Source: a virus
Reading direction: 5' to 3' (one strand)
IMG/VR virus record: IMGVR_UViG_3300044641_009294
Span: 1-20,261 of that record
DNA length: 20,261 nt
The notes beneath the pieces were generated by a model. It had not been told where the DNA came from. It did not search any database and saw only the letters and a program-made list of their open reading frames with translations. The position numbers were made by a program, and so were the translations under genes. The first letter of the stretch is position 1; each line of letters opens with the position of its first letter. Shown one piece after another: positions 9,036 to 15,470 of the stretch.

Positions 9036-11856
9036 CAATCCCTAACGTCGACGCTACAAACTGGTAGCAGCGCACTGCGGACGCATCCAGCCCCTCTAGC
9101 GCACCAGCCGCGATACGCTTCATGCAGGAGGACGCCGAAGTAGCGTAGCCTAGATGCGCAAGCTCGCTCAAGGTTGCCCGCACATCGATCTGCCGTGCGG
9201 TCAGGTATTCCTTGAACGGCCCCACCGGGATCCACACGAAGCCCGTGTCTGGCTCGAATCGGAACCGCAGCGGGCCACGCGGTAGGAAGCGCGCGATCGG
9301 CGCGTTGGTGCCCACACGATTGCCGTTCACAACCAGAGCGTTGTGCAGGTTCTCCCCGATGAATGAACTCAGCGCCTCCACTGCGATGCCCTTCGAGTCG
9401 GCTGCGGGCTGCAGCACGTCGATCTGGATGTTGTTCAGCGTGTTGACCAGATACGTGATGACGGGGTCGACCGGGATGTTGTGCAGGGCGATCTCTCTTG
9501 TGATGTGCCCGGCTGCGATGGCGCATGCGCCGATGATCGAGTAGTAGCGGTCTTGCTGCTGGTTGTTGAGGAGTCGATCAAGTTGAGACTGAACCCCTAG
9601 CGTAAAAGTGCGCAGTCTGTCCTTGTTGGCAAGAACATAGTTGACGAAGATGGGACCTGCCAGTCCGTAGTTGTGCTGAAGCTTGCCGAACACCGCATCA
9701 GACTCAGCCTTGGTGATGTTGAGCGGACGCGTGATGCGCAGTTCAATCAACCGACGCAGTTCGCCGTCGGCTGTGGCCTTATGCGATGATAGTTTGTCGT
9801 AGAGCGAGGAGTTGCTCGACGTGATGAGGAACGTGCTCCATGACGTCTTGTTGACCCGGAGCTTGTTGACCTGCGCCTCCATACGGTTGCGCCCACGGCC
9901 CTGCGGAATGTCGTAGATCAGGTCCGATAACTGCTCATCGGTTAGGTTGGTCACCTCGTCCATCGTGGCGGGGATCGTGTTCAGCATGCCAAGCCACTGC
10001 ATCTTCGACGCGATGGTGTCGTTCTTCCGCATGAGGAGTGCATTGGGGTGGCCGAAGATGCTATTGACGACCATCTGTGCAGTCGTTTTACCAGTGCCAG
10101 ATCGGTTAGACATCAGGTTAACCGTAGCACCCTGCACCTCGAGGCCGCCTACCAGCTTGAGTAGGACCGCGCCAAATCCGAAGAACACCGCAAGCGCATG
10201 GGCCTCCATGCCCGGCTGCGCGTAAAAGTCAACGACCGACCGCCAGTTCTCAAGCGACCCCTTACTGGTTAGGTACGGCGCGATGCTGCGCGTAGCGAGC
10301 GATGCAGGTGTGAACTTGGGCCCGTGCAGTGTGTACTCGGTCTCGCCCACTACGAACCCATCGAGGTCCGCCGTCCACCCCATCTGGTTGTGCATGCGCG
10401 TAGCGGGGCTCTTGCGCTGCAAGTCTCGGATCGTTGATGCAAAGTACGCCATGATGTCTTCCAACTGTTTATTGAGCGCAACCACACCGTGTTTGACGAG
10501 AAGCTCGCGGGCCTTCTCCTTCGATAGCAGTGTGGTGATGGGCACCGTCAGACGGCGGACGCCGTCCTGTGGGCTCGTGACGCAGATGCTGACTAGCTCG
10601 CCGTCACCTTCGCCGTTCTCATCCGAATCGTAGTACCGTGCAGTGGCATACAGATCGTATGCATACACCTTGACCTCGGTCGGGTTGTTGTCCTTGTCTT
10701 TCTCCTTGCGGTACACGCCGCCCGTGGCGGGGCGGAAATACGGAAACGGATACGCAGGTATCTGCGGTACGGGCGCTGTGGGGACAACCGTTACGCCCTC
10801 CTCAACGGGGGCGGCTTCAATCTTGCGCCCAAGTTGTATCGGGCTTGTTACTGAGTGCGGGCAGCCTTCGCAGTGTTGCGGGTAGTTCTGGCGGTACCAT
10901 GCACAGGTCATCGGTCCTCGGGTATTCTCCGCTTTTTGCAGAGTTAACTCCGAGGTATATTCGGGATGTGGTGAGGAAAGCTTGTGTATCGCGGTTTCTG
11001 CGTCTGTGCAGCGCCACGCGATCGAAAGCGCCGCGCGCCAAAGCGGCTCCTCCAGCGTCTCTGCGTTCATCAGCGCGTGTGCGATCTGTCGACACCCAGC
11101 ATCCCCCTTCAAACTACGTGAAGCCAATCGTGCAAACGAGGTCGGGGGGAAGTCCCCTCCGGCCATCTTGCGCGTCATCTCATCCAGCCCGTACTCGCGG
11201 GCCGCGCGCAAATCCATCGTGACGGCGGGACCTTCGTCCAGCCCTTTGACCACATCCTCAATGTCGTACCGCTGCATCTCCGTCATCAACATGACAGGCG
11301 ATGGCGGGCTCGACTTGAAGTTCTTCGTATCCGGCATCCGCAACACGCGCGCAGCATCGGTCGGCACTGCGATGTCGATGGCGAACTTGTCGTTGATGCA
11401 GGTTTGCTTCAGGCGCAGCCCGTAGTTCCGCCAGTCGGCGGCGGACAAAGGCGCCTTCAACGGCCAGTACACGTGCAGGCCCCGACCGGAATCCACCAGA
11501 ACAGGTTCTGGCAAACCTCGACGGTCGACGAACTCCCGCAGTGCTTGGCTGCCCGCTATTTTATCGGGATAGGGCTTGTTATACCCACAGTCGATATCAA
11601 GAAATAGCGCTTGAAGTTCTACTGCATTGGTTGCTTTCCGCCCATCCTCCGGCTTCTCGAAGGTAGCCAGCGCAAAGTAGGCATTTAGCCCCTCATTGCT
11701 TAGCTCCTCCCCCCTCTGAAGTAGTTCACTGAACGTTGTATGGAAACTATGCACCACACGCTTGTTGATGATGCCGACAGCGCAGTAGTTCCCAGTGGGC
11801 GGTAGTACCGCCTCGTAGAATTGTGTAGCCACATTGCCCCACGCGGTTGAGCACAC
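8977..11856 (-). CDS. Primase-helicase: AEP-type primase fused to DUF927-like ATPase, 959 aa
   Basis: Likely makes primers and unwinds DNA at the fork. The N-terminal part has archaeo-eukaryotic primase features: FLDIDCG (D87, D89), SGRGLHVYW (S123, H128) and ARVLRMPDTKNFK (169-181) with D161 as possible third acidic residue. A Cys/His group (C318, C329, C332, H334) may bind zinc. Residues about 480-710 are a DUF927-like helicase/ATPase: Walker A MSNRSGTGKTT (K590), Walker B ATMDEV (D633, E634), sensor-like TSSN (N682). The start is uncertain: GTG 11856 lacks a clear ribosome site, and a later in-frame GTG at 11832 has GGGG close upstream. The frame stays open upstream back to a TAG near 11908 and reads plausibly (PRVFTV just before the GTG), so the true N-terminus may be longer with a non-standard start. 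It follows the HTH gene and ends overlapping the 89-aa gene. Confidence 0.92.
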   Translation of the reverse strand: MCSTAWGNVATQFYEAVLPPTGNYCAVGIINKRVVHSFHTTFSELLQRGEELSNEGLNAYFALATFEKPEDGRKATNAVELQALFLDIDCGYNKPYPDKIAGSQALREFVDRRGLPEPVLVDSGRGLHVYWPLKAPLSAADWRNYGLRLKQTCINDKFAIDIAVPTDAARVLRMPDTKNFKSSPPSPVMLMTEMQRYDIEDVVKGLDEGPAVTMDLRAAREYGLDEMTRKMAGGDFPPTSFARLASRSLKGDAGCRQIAHALMNAETLEEPLWRAALSIAWRCTDAETAIHKLSSPHPEYTSELTLQKAENTRGPMTCAWYRQNYPQHCEGCPHSVTSPIQLGRKIEAAPVEEGVTVVPTAPVPQIPAYPFPYFRPATGGVYRKEKDKDNNPTEVKVYAYDLYATARYYDSDENGEGDGELVSICVTSPQDGVRRLTVPITTLLSKEKARELLVKHGVVALNKQLEDIMAYFASTIRDLQRKSPATRMHNQMGWTADLDGFVVGETEYTLHGPKFTPASLATRSIAPYLTSKGSLENWRSVVDFYAQPGMEAHALAVFFGFGAVLLKLVGGLEVQGATVNLMSNRSGTGKTTAQMVVNSIFGHPNALLMRKNDTIASKMQWLGMLNTIPATMDEVTNLTDEQLSDLIYDIPQGRGRNRMEAQVNKLRVNKTSWSTFLITSSNSSLYDKLSSHKATADGELRRLIELRITRPLNITKAESDAVFGKLQHNYGLAGPIFVNYVLANKDRLRTFTLGVQSQLDRLLNNQQQDRYYSIIGACAIAAGHITREIALHNIPVDPVITYLVNTLNNIQIDVLQPAADSKGIAVEALSSFIGENLHNALVVNGNRVGTNAPIARFLPRGPLRFRFEPDTGFVWIPVGPFKEYLTARQIDVRATLSELAHLGYATSASSCMKRIAAGALEGLDASAVRCYQFVASTLGIDADAFKTASPSEGDSTPAG

Positions 11857-11925
11857 GGTGAAAACCCGGGGCAGCGGGCCGTGGTCCGCTGCGTCAGAGA
11901 AGCCTCTCTAGCCCCGGGGGGACAA
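11857..11925 (-). promoter_or_regulatory. Structured leader between HTH gene and primase-helicase (three-way-junction-like)
   Basis: Two nested hairpins sit inside an outer stem. The outer arms are 11865-11872 and 11911-11918 (8 bp, CCCGGGGC type). The inner arms are 11871-11877/11886-11892 (7 bp) and 11896-11900/11905-11909 (5 bp). The outer and first inner stems share two bases, so one or two pairs must give way. On the - strand the outer stem is followed by TTTT (11864-11861), which is short for an intrinsic terminator. It could be an attenuator, a translation-control element for the primase-helicase, or chance in GC-rich DNA. Part of it may be coding if the primase starts upstream. Confidence 0.4.
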
Positions 11926-11954
11926 CTATACTGCCGAGCGCCGCCGGTCTTCAA
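11925..11954 (-). promoter_or_regulatory. Weak sigma70-like promoter before primase-helicase
   Basis: TTGAAG (11954-11949), an 18-nt spacer and TATAGT (11930-11925). The -10 has 5 of 6 consensus bases; the -35 is a poor match. The -10 box includes the TAG stop of the HTH gene. It would produce a leader of about 60 nt holding the structured region before the primase-helicase start. The low match score means it may be chance. Confidence 0.3.
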
Positions 11955-12183
11955 GCAACTGCTCGATCCGCGTCACGTACTCTTGGCGCGGGGTGAACCG
12001 CCCCGCGAACCAGTGGTACACCGTCATACGTGACACGTTGAGCGACGTCGCTATCTCGCGCACCGGGATGTCATTCTCGATGCACATACGACCCAGCTGC
12101 ACGCCGATCAACTGCGGATCGGCGCCCTCGATCAGCTTGACGAGGTTGTGGGAATACCCTCGTGATTTACTCATCGCCATCAT
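11926..12183 (-). CDS. Helix-turn-helix DNA-binding protein, 85 aa
   Basis: The predicted helix-turn-helix covers about residues 38-63 (PVREIATSLNVSRMTVYHWF): a helix, a turn at Leu-Asn-Val, then a recognition helix. This matches the Cro/CI-like or XRE fold. The short length fits a stand-alone phage regulator, with little left for dimerisation beyond the C-terminal helix (EYVTRIEQLLEDRR). The ATG at 12181-12183 has GGAG 5 nt upstream; ATGs at 12178-12180 and 12172-12174 are also possible, the last overlapping the previous stop in ATGAGTAA. It sits between the probable SSB and primase-helicase genes, so it is probably an early-gene regulator or a DNA-binding replication accessory. Whether it is a lysogeny repressor cannot be told from sequence; no integrase is present. 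Confidence 0.85.
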   Translation of the reverse strand: MMAMSKSRGYSHNLVKLIEGADPQLIGVQLGRMCIENDIPVREIATSLNVSRMTVYHWFAGRFTPRQEYVTRIEQLLEDRRRSAV

Positions 12184-13051
12184 CGGAACTCCATGCGGAG
12201 AGCACCGAGTTCAGGTCTTTCGGCGGCGCAGGCGGAGCGTCTTTCTTGCTCTCTCGCTTGGTCGGCTCAGACATGTGCGCGGTGGCTTCCGGTGTAAAGG
12301 TGTTGGGCAGTGCTGCTGCCGGGGCTGCAGCGCGTTTGGTGGGCGAGGCGAACTTCGTCTCGATAGCCTGCATGGCATCGGGGGTCGATCCTTGCTGCAG
12401 CGACAGCTCCCACTCGTCCCGGGTAAGCGGGCGCACAGAGCGAAAAGTCAGCACCGGCACGGACTGCGACGTATCGAAGCGAGCCTCGGTCACAACGCCC
12501 TTCATAGGCACGCCGTGGCCCGCAAGGAACCGTGCGTACGCTTGGAACGGCATCTTCTCACCGACAGGCTTGCCAAAGATCGACTTGGCCGGGAGCTGCA
12601 AGCGGTAGACGTTGCCACCGATATCGCCCTCGAGAGCAACAGCGATGCGCTGGAAGTATCGGCAGGCGCGCGACGTACCGTCGCCCGACCCTTCGACGTT
12701 CTGCGGGCAGGTTGCGCAGGCTGAGCTTTGCGGGTTCACAGCCGTGGGATCCGGGGCCTTGCCATCTGCCGAGAAGCAGGCAGGAGCCGAGGCTTCGCCC
12801 TTGACGTACTTGCCAGAGTAGAAGACCCGCGACACGTTGGGCGAGCCGTTGACCACCACGAAGTTCATGGCACGGTCTTCGTTCTTGGCGATCTCCTCGC
12901 CGCCCACGATCATGCGCCAGACACCGCCCTCGATGCTGATCGATTTGCCGCCGGGGTTGCCGGCCATCTTGCGCGTGAAGTCGTCTTCATCGGCACGAAT
13001 GTAGTCAGGGATAGCGACACCGGCTTGCTTGAACAGAGTGATTTCAGACAT
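12167..13051 (-). CDS. Probable ssDNA-binding protein with cysteine cluster, 294 aa
   Basis: The ATG at 13049-13051 is preceded by AAGGA about 9 nt upstream. The N-terminal 210 residues appear to be a mixed beta fold. Four cysteines (C92, C112, C115, C130) in the pattern C-x19-CxxC-x14-C, followed by RYFQRIAVAL, look like a structural zinc site. From about residue 235 there is a low-complexity Ala/Pro/Lys linker ending in a strongly acidic, Trp-containing tail (AWSSDDGDE). An acidic disordered tail after a folded domain is the hallmark of phage and bacterial SSBs (T7 gp2.5, T4 gp32, SSB), where it contacts polymerase and helicase. Placement among polymerase, helicase and primase genes supports this. 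The SSB assignment is inference; I do not recall a named family with certainty. The HTH start lies inside its last codons. Confidence 0.65.
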   Translation of the reverse strand: MSEITLFKQAGVAIPDYIRADEDDFTRKMAGNPGGKSISIEGGVWRMIVGGEEIAKNEDRAMNFVVVNGSPNVSRVFYSGKYVKGEASAPACFSADGKAPDPTAVNPQSSACATCPQNVEGSGDGTSRACRYFQRIAVALEGDIGGNVYRLQLPAKSIFGKPVGEKMPFQAYARFLAGHGVPMKGVVTEARFDTSQSVPVLTFRSVRPLTRDEWELSLQQGSTPDAMQAIETKFASPTKRAAAPAAALPNTFTPEATAHMSEPTKRESKKDAPPAPPKDLNSVLSAWSSDDGDE

Positions 13052-13068
13052 GGAAGTATTTCCTTAGG

Positions 13069-13458
13069 TTACTTGCTGGCCCGACGGACCGTGATGGCAT
13101 AACGAGCGTCCGCGTTCAAACCCTCAGGCAGGGTGCCCGGGTTCTCTTGCAAGAACTGCTTCATATTGCCTTGGTGCACTCGCTGCTCCAGAAGCTGGAC
13201 AGCGTCGTGTTCTTTGATGAAGCGGTACATGGAGTCCCAATCATTGGTCCAGTATCGCGTCTTGACGCTGCGGCTGAACGTGCCGTACGTCGTGCGTCCG
13301 CCGTCTTGCCCGGTCAACTTGCAGATTTCGAGCAGAGCTTGCTCGATCAGCTCCATCTGCTCCTTGATCTCGTTGACCTTGGCATCGTACTCACGCGTGA
13401 TGGCGTCTTTTGCGTCGCGCATCTTGATGTATGCAGCGACAAGTTTGTCAGCATCCAC
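13069..13458 (-). CDS. Conserved-type replication-region protein of unknown function, 129 aa
   Basis: Starts at GTG 13456-13458 with a perfect AAGGAG (13471-13466) 7 nt upstream; the ATG at 13452-13454 is out of frame. The first 45 residues form a charged helix or coiled coil (AITREYDAKVNEIKEQMELI). The second half holds an aromatic segment (RYWTNDWDSMYRFIKEHDAV) and a basic end (YAITVRRASK). The layout, an N-terminal coiled coil then a compact domain ending in a VRR strand, is loosely like Gam-type nuclease inhibitors, but I see no diagnostic match. It is the first gene after a near-consensus promoter and lies 17 nt before the probable SSB gene, so it is likely made early and at a high level with it. 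A role as SSB partner or exonuclease inhibitor is possible. Confidence 0.75.
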   Translation of the reverse strand: MDADKLVAAYIKMRDAKDAITREYDAKVNEIKEQMELIEQALLEICKLTGQDGGRTTYGTFSRSVKTRYWTNDWDSMYRFIKEHDAVQLLEQRVHQGNMKQFLQENPGTLPEGLNADARYAITVRRASK

Positions 13459-13490
13459 GGGACAGCTCCTTCTTTTGTATTGGACTTAGA

Positions 13491-13518
13491 ATTATACAGG
13501 GGCGAATAACTATGTCAA
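13491..13518 (-). promoter_or_regulatory. Near-consensus sigma70 promoter upstream of the 129-aa gene and probable SSB
   Basis: On the - strand, TTGACA (13518-13513), a 16-nt spacer, TATAAT (13496-13491). Both hexamers are perfect; the spacer is 1 nt short of optimum. The predicted transcript start is near 13484, giving a leader of about 26 nt that contains the AAGGAG ribosome site (13471-13466) of the 129-aa gene. The -35 hexamer includes the TGA stop of the SNF2 gene (13517-13515). It should serve the 129-aa gene, the probable SSB, the HTH gene and perhaps the primase-helicase, and relies on host RNA polymerase. Confidence 0.88.
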
Positions 13519-15065
13519 GCGATCTCCTGTTCGTAGAGTTCGACGAGGCCCTGATGGAGGTCCACTTTTCCATCGAGCAGGTTGTAGATCCGCTTCTCCA
13601 CGGGGCTGCCTTGGATGCGCACCACGGTGACGGGGTTGCGCTGGCCTGCACGGTGCGCCCGGGCGTTGCCCTGCATGTAGAGTTCAGCCGAGGCGATGGG
13701 CCCCCACCAGACGATGGTGTCGGCTTTGGTGAGCGTGATGCCGTGTGCGGCAGCTTGCGGGATCAGCATAATGACTCGCGGGTCATCTTCCGTTTGAAAG
13801 CGCTTGATGTTCTGGGCGCGATGTGAAGCGGGGGTACCCCCGTGGATGGTGGCAACCGAGATGCCCTCCTTGATCAGCTCCTGCTCCACGCGCTCAAGCG
13901 CATGCTTGAACGGCACGAAGACGATCACTTTGTTGGGTGTAGCCCGGATGACATCGAGCAGCTCATCCATGCGGTTGCGCATGTCGAACTCAACAACTTC
14001 CCGATCCTCGGTGTACGCCACGCCTTGGCTGATCTGCAGGAGCTTGTTGATCATGCCCGCTGCGTTGACCGCTGTGATGCGCTCGCCAGCCGCCGTCGCC
14101 ACCATCGATTTGCGAATCTTCTCGTAGTACTTCTCCTGCTGCGCGGTCAGCGGTACCTCTCGAGTTGTGTACAGCATGTCTGGGAGATCTAAACACTCCG
14201 CCTTGGAGAACCGGATGGCAGGCTGCAGGACGCTGTGCACGATCTCGGAGGCGTTGGCTCGAGGGATCCATTTGAACTGCGTGGCCTTGTACATCACACG
14301 GTCGCGGAACGCACCGAAGAACTTGGGTACCCCCGCCGGGTTCACGAGCTTGGCAAGTCCGTAGGCATCCACAGGCGACTGCGCCGCAGGTGTACCCGTC
14401 ATCATCCACAGGCGTGTGTGCGCAGTGATCAGCCCTGCAAGCGCGCGCCACCGGTCCGTCGTCACCGACTTCACAGCGTTGGCTTCGTCAGCAATGATCA
14501 GATCGAACCCGCCGTTGGCAAGGGCTTCGCGAACCACCTTCACGCCGTCGTAGTTGATGATGACAAACTCGTAGCCCCCGGCGATCACCGCTTCGCGCTT
14601 GGCTCGAGGCCCCACTGCAAGCGCCGCCGTGCGGTGCATCACCGTCTTGAAGAGGTCAGACAGCCACGCCGTCTCCATGATGGACACTGGGCATACGATC
14701 AGAACGCGCTTGATAACGCCGATCGTCATTAGGTAGTCCGCCGCCCATGCGGCAGCTCCCGTCTTGCCTGTGCCCGGGTCTGACAGAACGAACGCTCGAG
14801 GATGCGAGGTCAGAAAGGCTGCGGTGGTGCGCTGGTGCTCGAACGGGCTGAAGATGCCCGGCCACTTGTACTTTCCAAGAATGGGGCTCGGCACGTCCTT
14901 GATGCGCAAGTTGCGCAGGATCCGCGCCTCGTCGTAACCCCAGTTGACCAGCACCCTGCCAAGATCTCCCTGCCGCTCGAGGAGCTTGCTCTTGGGGATG
15001 AGCCTGACGATCTGATCAGCCTTGCGTGTGGTCAGCAGCAGGGCCTTGTTTTCGATGATTTGCAT
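13515..15065 (-). CDS. SNF2-family (SF2) DNA helicase/translocase, 516 aa
   Basis: An ATP-driven DNA translocase. Counting from ATG 15065: motif I SDPGTGKTG (K101), motif II DEAN (193-196, where DEAH is usual), motif III TGTP (223-226), IHGG near 408, and motifs V/VI ending QGNARAHRAGQ (465-475), the RxHRxGQ signature of SNF2 proteins. Both RecA-like lobes are present, and the length is close to a minimal SNF2 core without accessory domains. The frame is open to a TTG at 15113, but that would put the palindrome at 15088-15110 inside the gene and start 1 nt after the terminator U-tract, so ATG 15065 is preferred; its ribosome site is weak (GGGTG). It lies between the HNH and 129-aa genes. SNF2 helicases are common in phage replication modules, and the exact role (fork remodelling, annealing) is unknown. 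Confidence 0.93.
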   Translation of the reverse strand: MQIIENKALLLTTRKADQIVRLIPKSKLLERQGDLGRVLVNWGYDEARILRNLRIKDVPSPILGKYKWPGIFSPFEHQRTTAAFLTSHPRAFVLSDPGTGKTGAAAWAADYLMTIGVIKRVLIVCPVSIMETAWLSDLFKTVMHRTAALAVGPRAKREAVIAGGYEFVIINYDGVKVVREALANGGFDLIIADEANAVKSVTTDRWRALAGLITAHTRLWMMTGTPAAQSPVDAYGLAKLVNPAGVPKFFGAFRDRVMYKATQFKWIPRANASEIVHSVLQPAIRFSKAECLDLPDMLYTTREVPLTAQQEKYYEKIRKSMVATAAGERITAVNAAGMINKLLQISQGVAYTEDREVVEFDMRNRMDELLDVIRATPNKVIVFVPFKHALERVEQELIKEGISVATIHGGTPASHRAQNIKRFQTEDDPRVIMLIPQAAAHGITLTKADTIVWWGPIASAELYMQGNARAHRAGQRNPVTVVRIQGSPVEKRIYNLLDGKVDLHQGLVELYEQEIA

Positions 15066-15087
15066 GTGCACCCATGAAGCAAAATCG

Positions 15088-15110
15088 CCAAGGTACGGTC
15101 CGTACCTCGG
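15088..15110. promoter_or_regulatory. Operator-like palindrome upstream of SNF2 gene
   Basis: The core aggtacgg-t-ccgtacct (15091-15107) is a perfect 8-bp inverted repeat around one central base. The symmetry extends to 11-bp arms with one mismatch (15088-15110). It lies 23 nt upstream of the chosen SNF2 start and directly after the terminator U-tract. The symmetry and size fit a dimeric regulator site, for example for the HTH protein encoded at 11926-12183, or an RNA hairpin that hides the SNF2 ribosome site. I noticed no second full copy of this palindrome in the window. Confidence 0.5.
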
Positions 15111-15111
15111 C

Positions 15112-15140
15112 AAAAAAGGCGCGGGGAGGGGACCCCGCGC
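15112..15140 (-). terminator. Strong intrinsic terminator between HNH and SNF2 genes
   Basis: On the - strand, GCGCGGGG (15140-15133), loop TCCCCT, CCCCGCGC (15126-15119), then C and TTTTTT (15117-15112). This is an 8-bp all-GC stem with a 6-nt loop and six Us, a textbook Rho-independent terminator. It would end the polymerase-nuclease-HNH transcript and also any RNA starting at the promoter 15186-15213. Confidence 0.85.
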
Positions 15141-15179
15141 TAAACCACTTCTGAAGGAGCCCCCGTAACCAACGTGGGC
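15112..15179 (-). ncRNA. Candidate short RNA or attenuated leader (about 68 nt)
   Basis: The stretch lies between the predicted start of the 15186-15213 promoter and the U-tract of the intrinsic terminator. It contains part of an imperfect stem-loop (about 15152-15182, partly removed by the assumed start site) and the 8-bp terminator stem. No open frame with a plausible ribosome site was found in it. It may be an independent phage small RNA or the attenuated 5' leader of the SNF2 mRNA. It is supported only by promoter and terminator matches. Confidence 0.35.
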
Positions 15180-15185
15180 CTCCCC

Positions 15186-15213
15186 ATCATACCGAAACAG
15201 GTTACTGCGTCAA
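15186..15213 (-). promoter_or_regulatory. Sigma70-type promoter after the HNH gene
   Basis: On the - strand, TTGACG (15213-15208), a 16-nt spacer, TATGAT (15191-15186); each hexamer has one mismatch to consensus. The -35 contains the TGA stop of the HNH gene (15212-15210), the same arrangement as the promoter at 13491-13518. The predicted start is near 15179, about 40 nt before the terminator stem, so the primary product could be a short RNA of roughly 68 nt unless read-through occurs into the SNF2 gene. Confidence 0.7.
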
Positions 15214-15467
15214 GCCTTCTTCATTGCGCCTGACGACGTTCTTGCAAAGCTGCGATTGGCAGACTTGGGCTTGACCCGCAGGTTCGACGCACCCGTGCTG
15301 CCGCCCTTGCTGAGCGGCTTCTTGTGGTCGACGTCCATGCCGTCGCCCTTCTTCACGCGCCCAGCCTTGGTCATCTCCCGACGTGCCTTGTTCCGCATGG
15401 CTCGGTTGTGGATCTGCTCAGGCGTACCTTGGTAGTTCTCGTATTCAGATTTGTAGTTGCGCGGCAT
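15210..15467 (-). CDS. Small HNH endonuclease-like protein, 85 aa
   Basis: The motif MDVDHKKPLSKGG (D47, H48) followed by SNLRV (N62) and SANRSF (N71) is the core of a compact HNH nuclease, with His48 as likely general base and Asn/His-type metal ligands. The N-terminal 40 residues are a basic helix (HNRAMRNKARREMTKAG) suited to DNA binding. The ATG at 15465-15467 has AGGTGA just upstream and begins 3 nt after the stop of the PD-(D/E)XK nuclease gene. Its size and composition match a family of small HNH proteins seen widely in phage genomes. The partner and substrate are unknown: it could act in replication or packaging or be a degenerate homing nuclease. No CxxC zinc motifs are present. Confidence 0.85.
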   Translation of the reverse strand: MPRNYKSEYENYQGTPEQIHNRAMRNKARREMTKAGRVKKGDGMDVDHKKPLSKGGSTGASNLRVKPKSANRSFARTSSGAMKKA

Positions 15468-15470
15468 ATA

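Noticed and set aside
11926-12183. Idea that the HTH gene is a lysogeny repressor
   Set aside because: No integrase, divergent cro-like gene or operator cluster is visible; the gene is embedded in the replication block.
11993-12724. 243-aa + strand frame opposite the HTH and probable SSB genes
   Set aside because: Rich in Arg, His and Gly with no domain signs; the opposite strand encodes a clear HTH and acidic-tailed protein.
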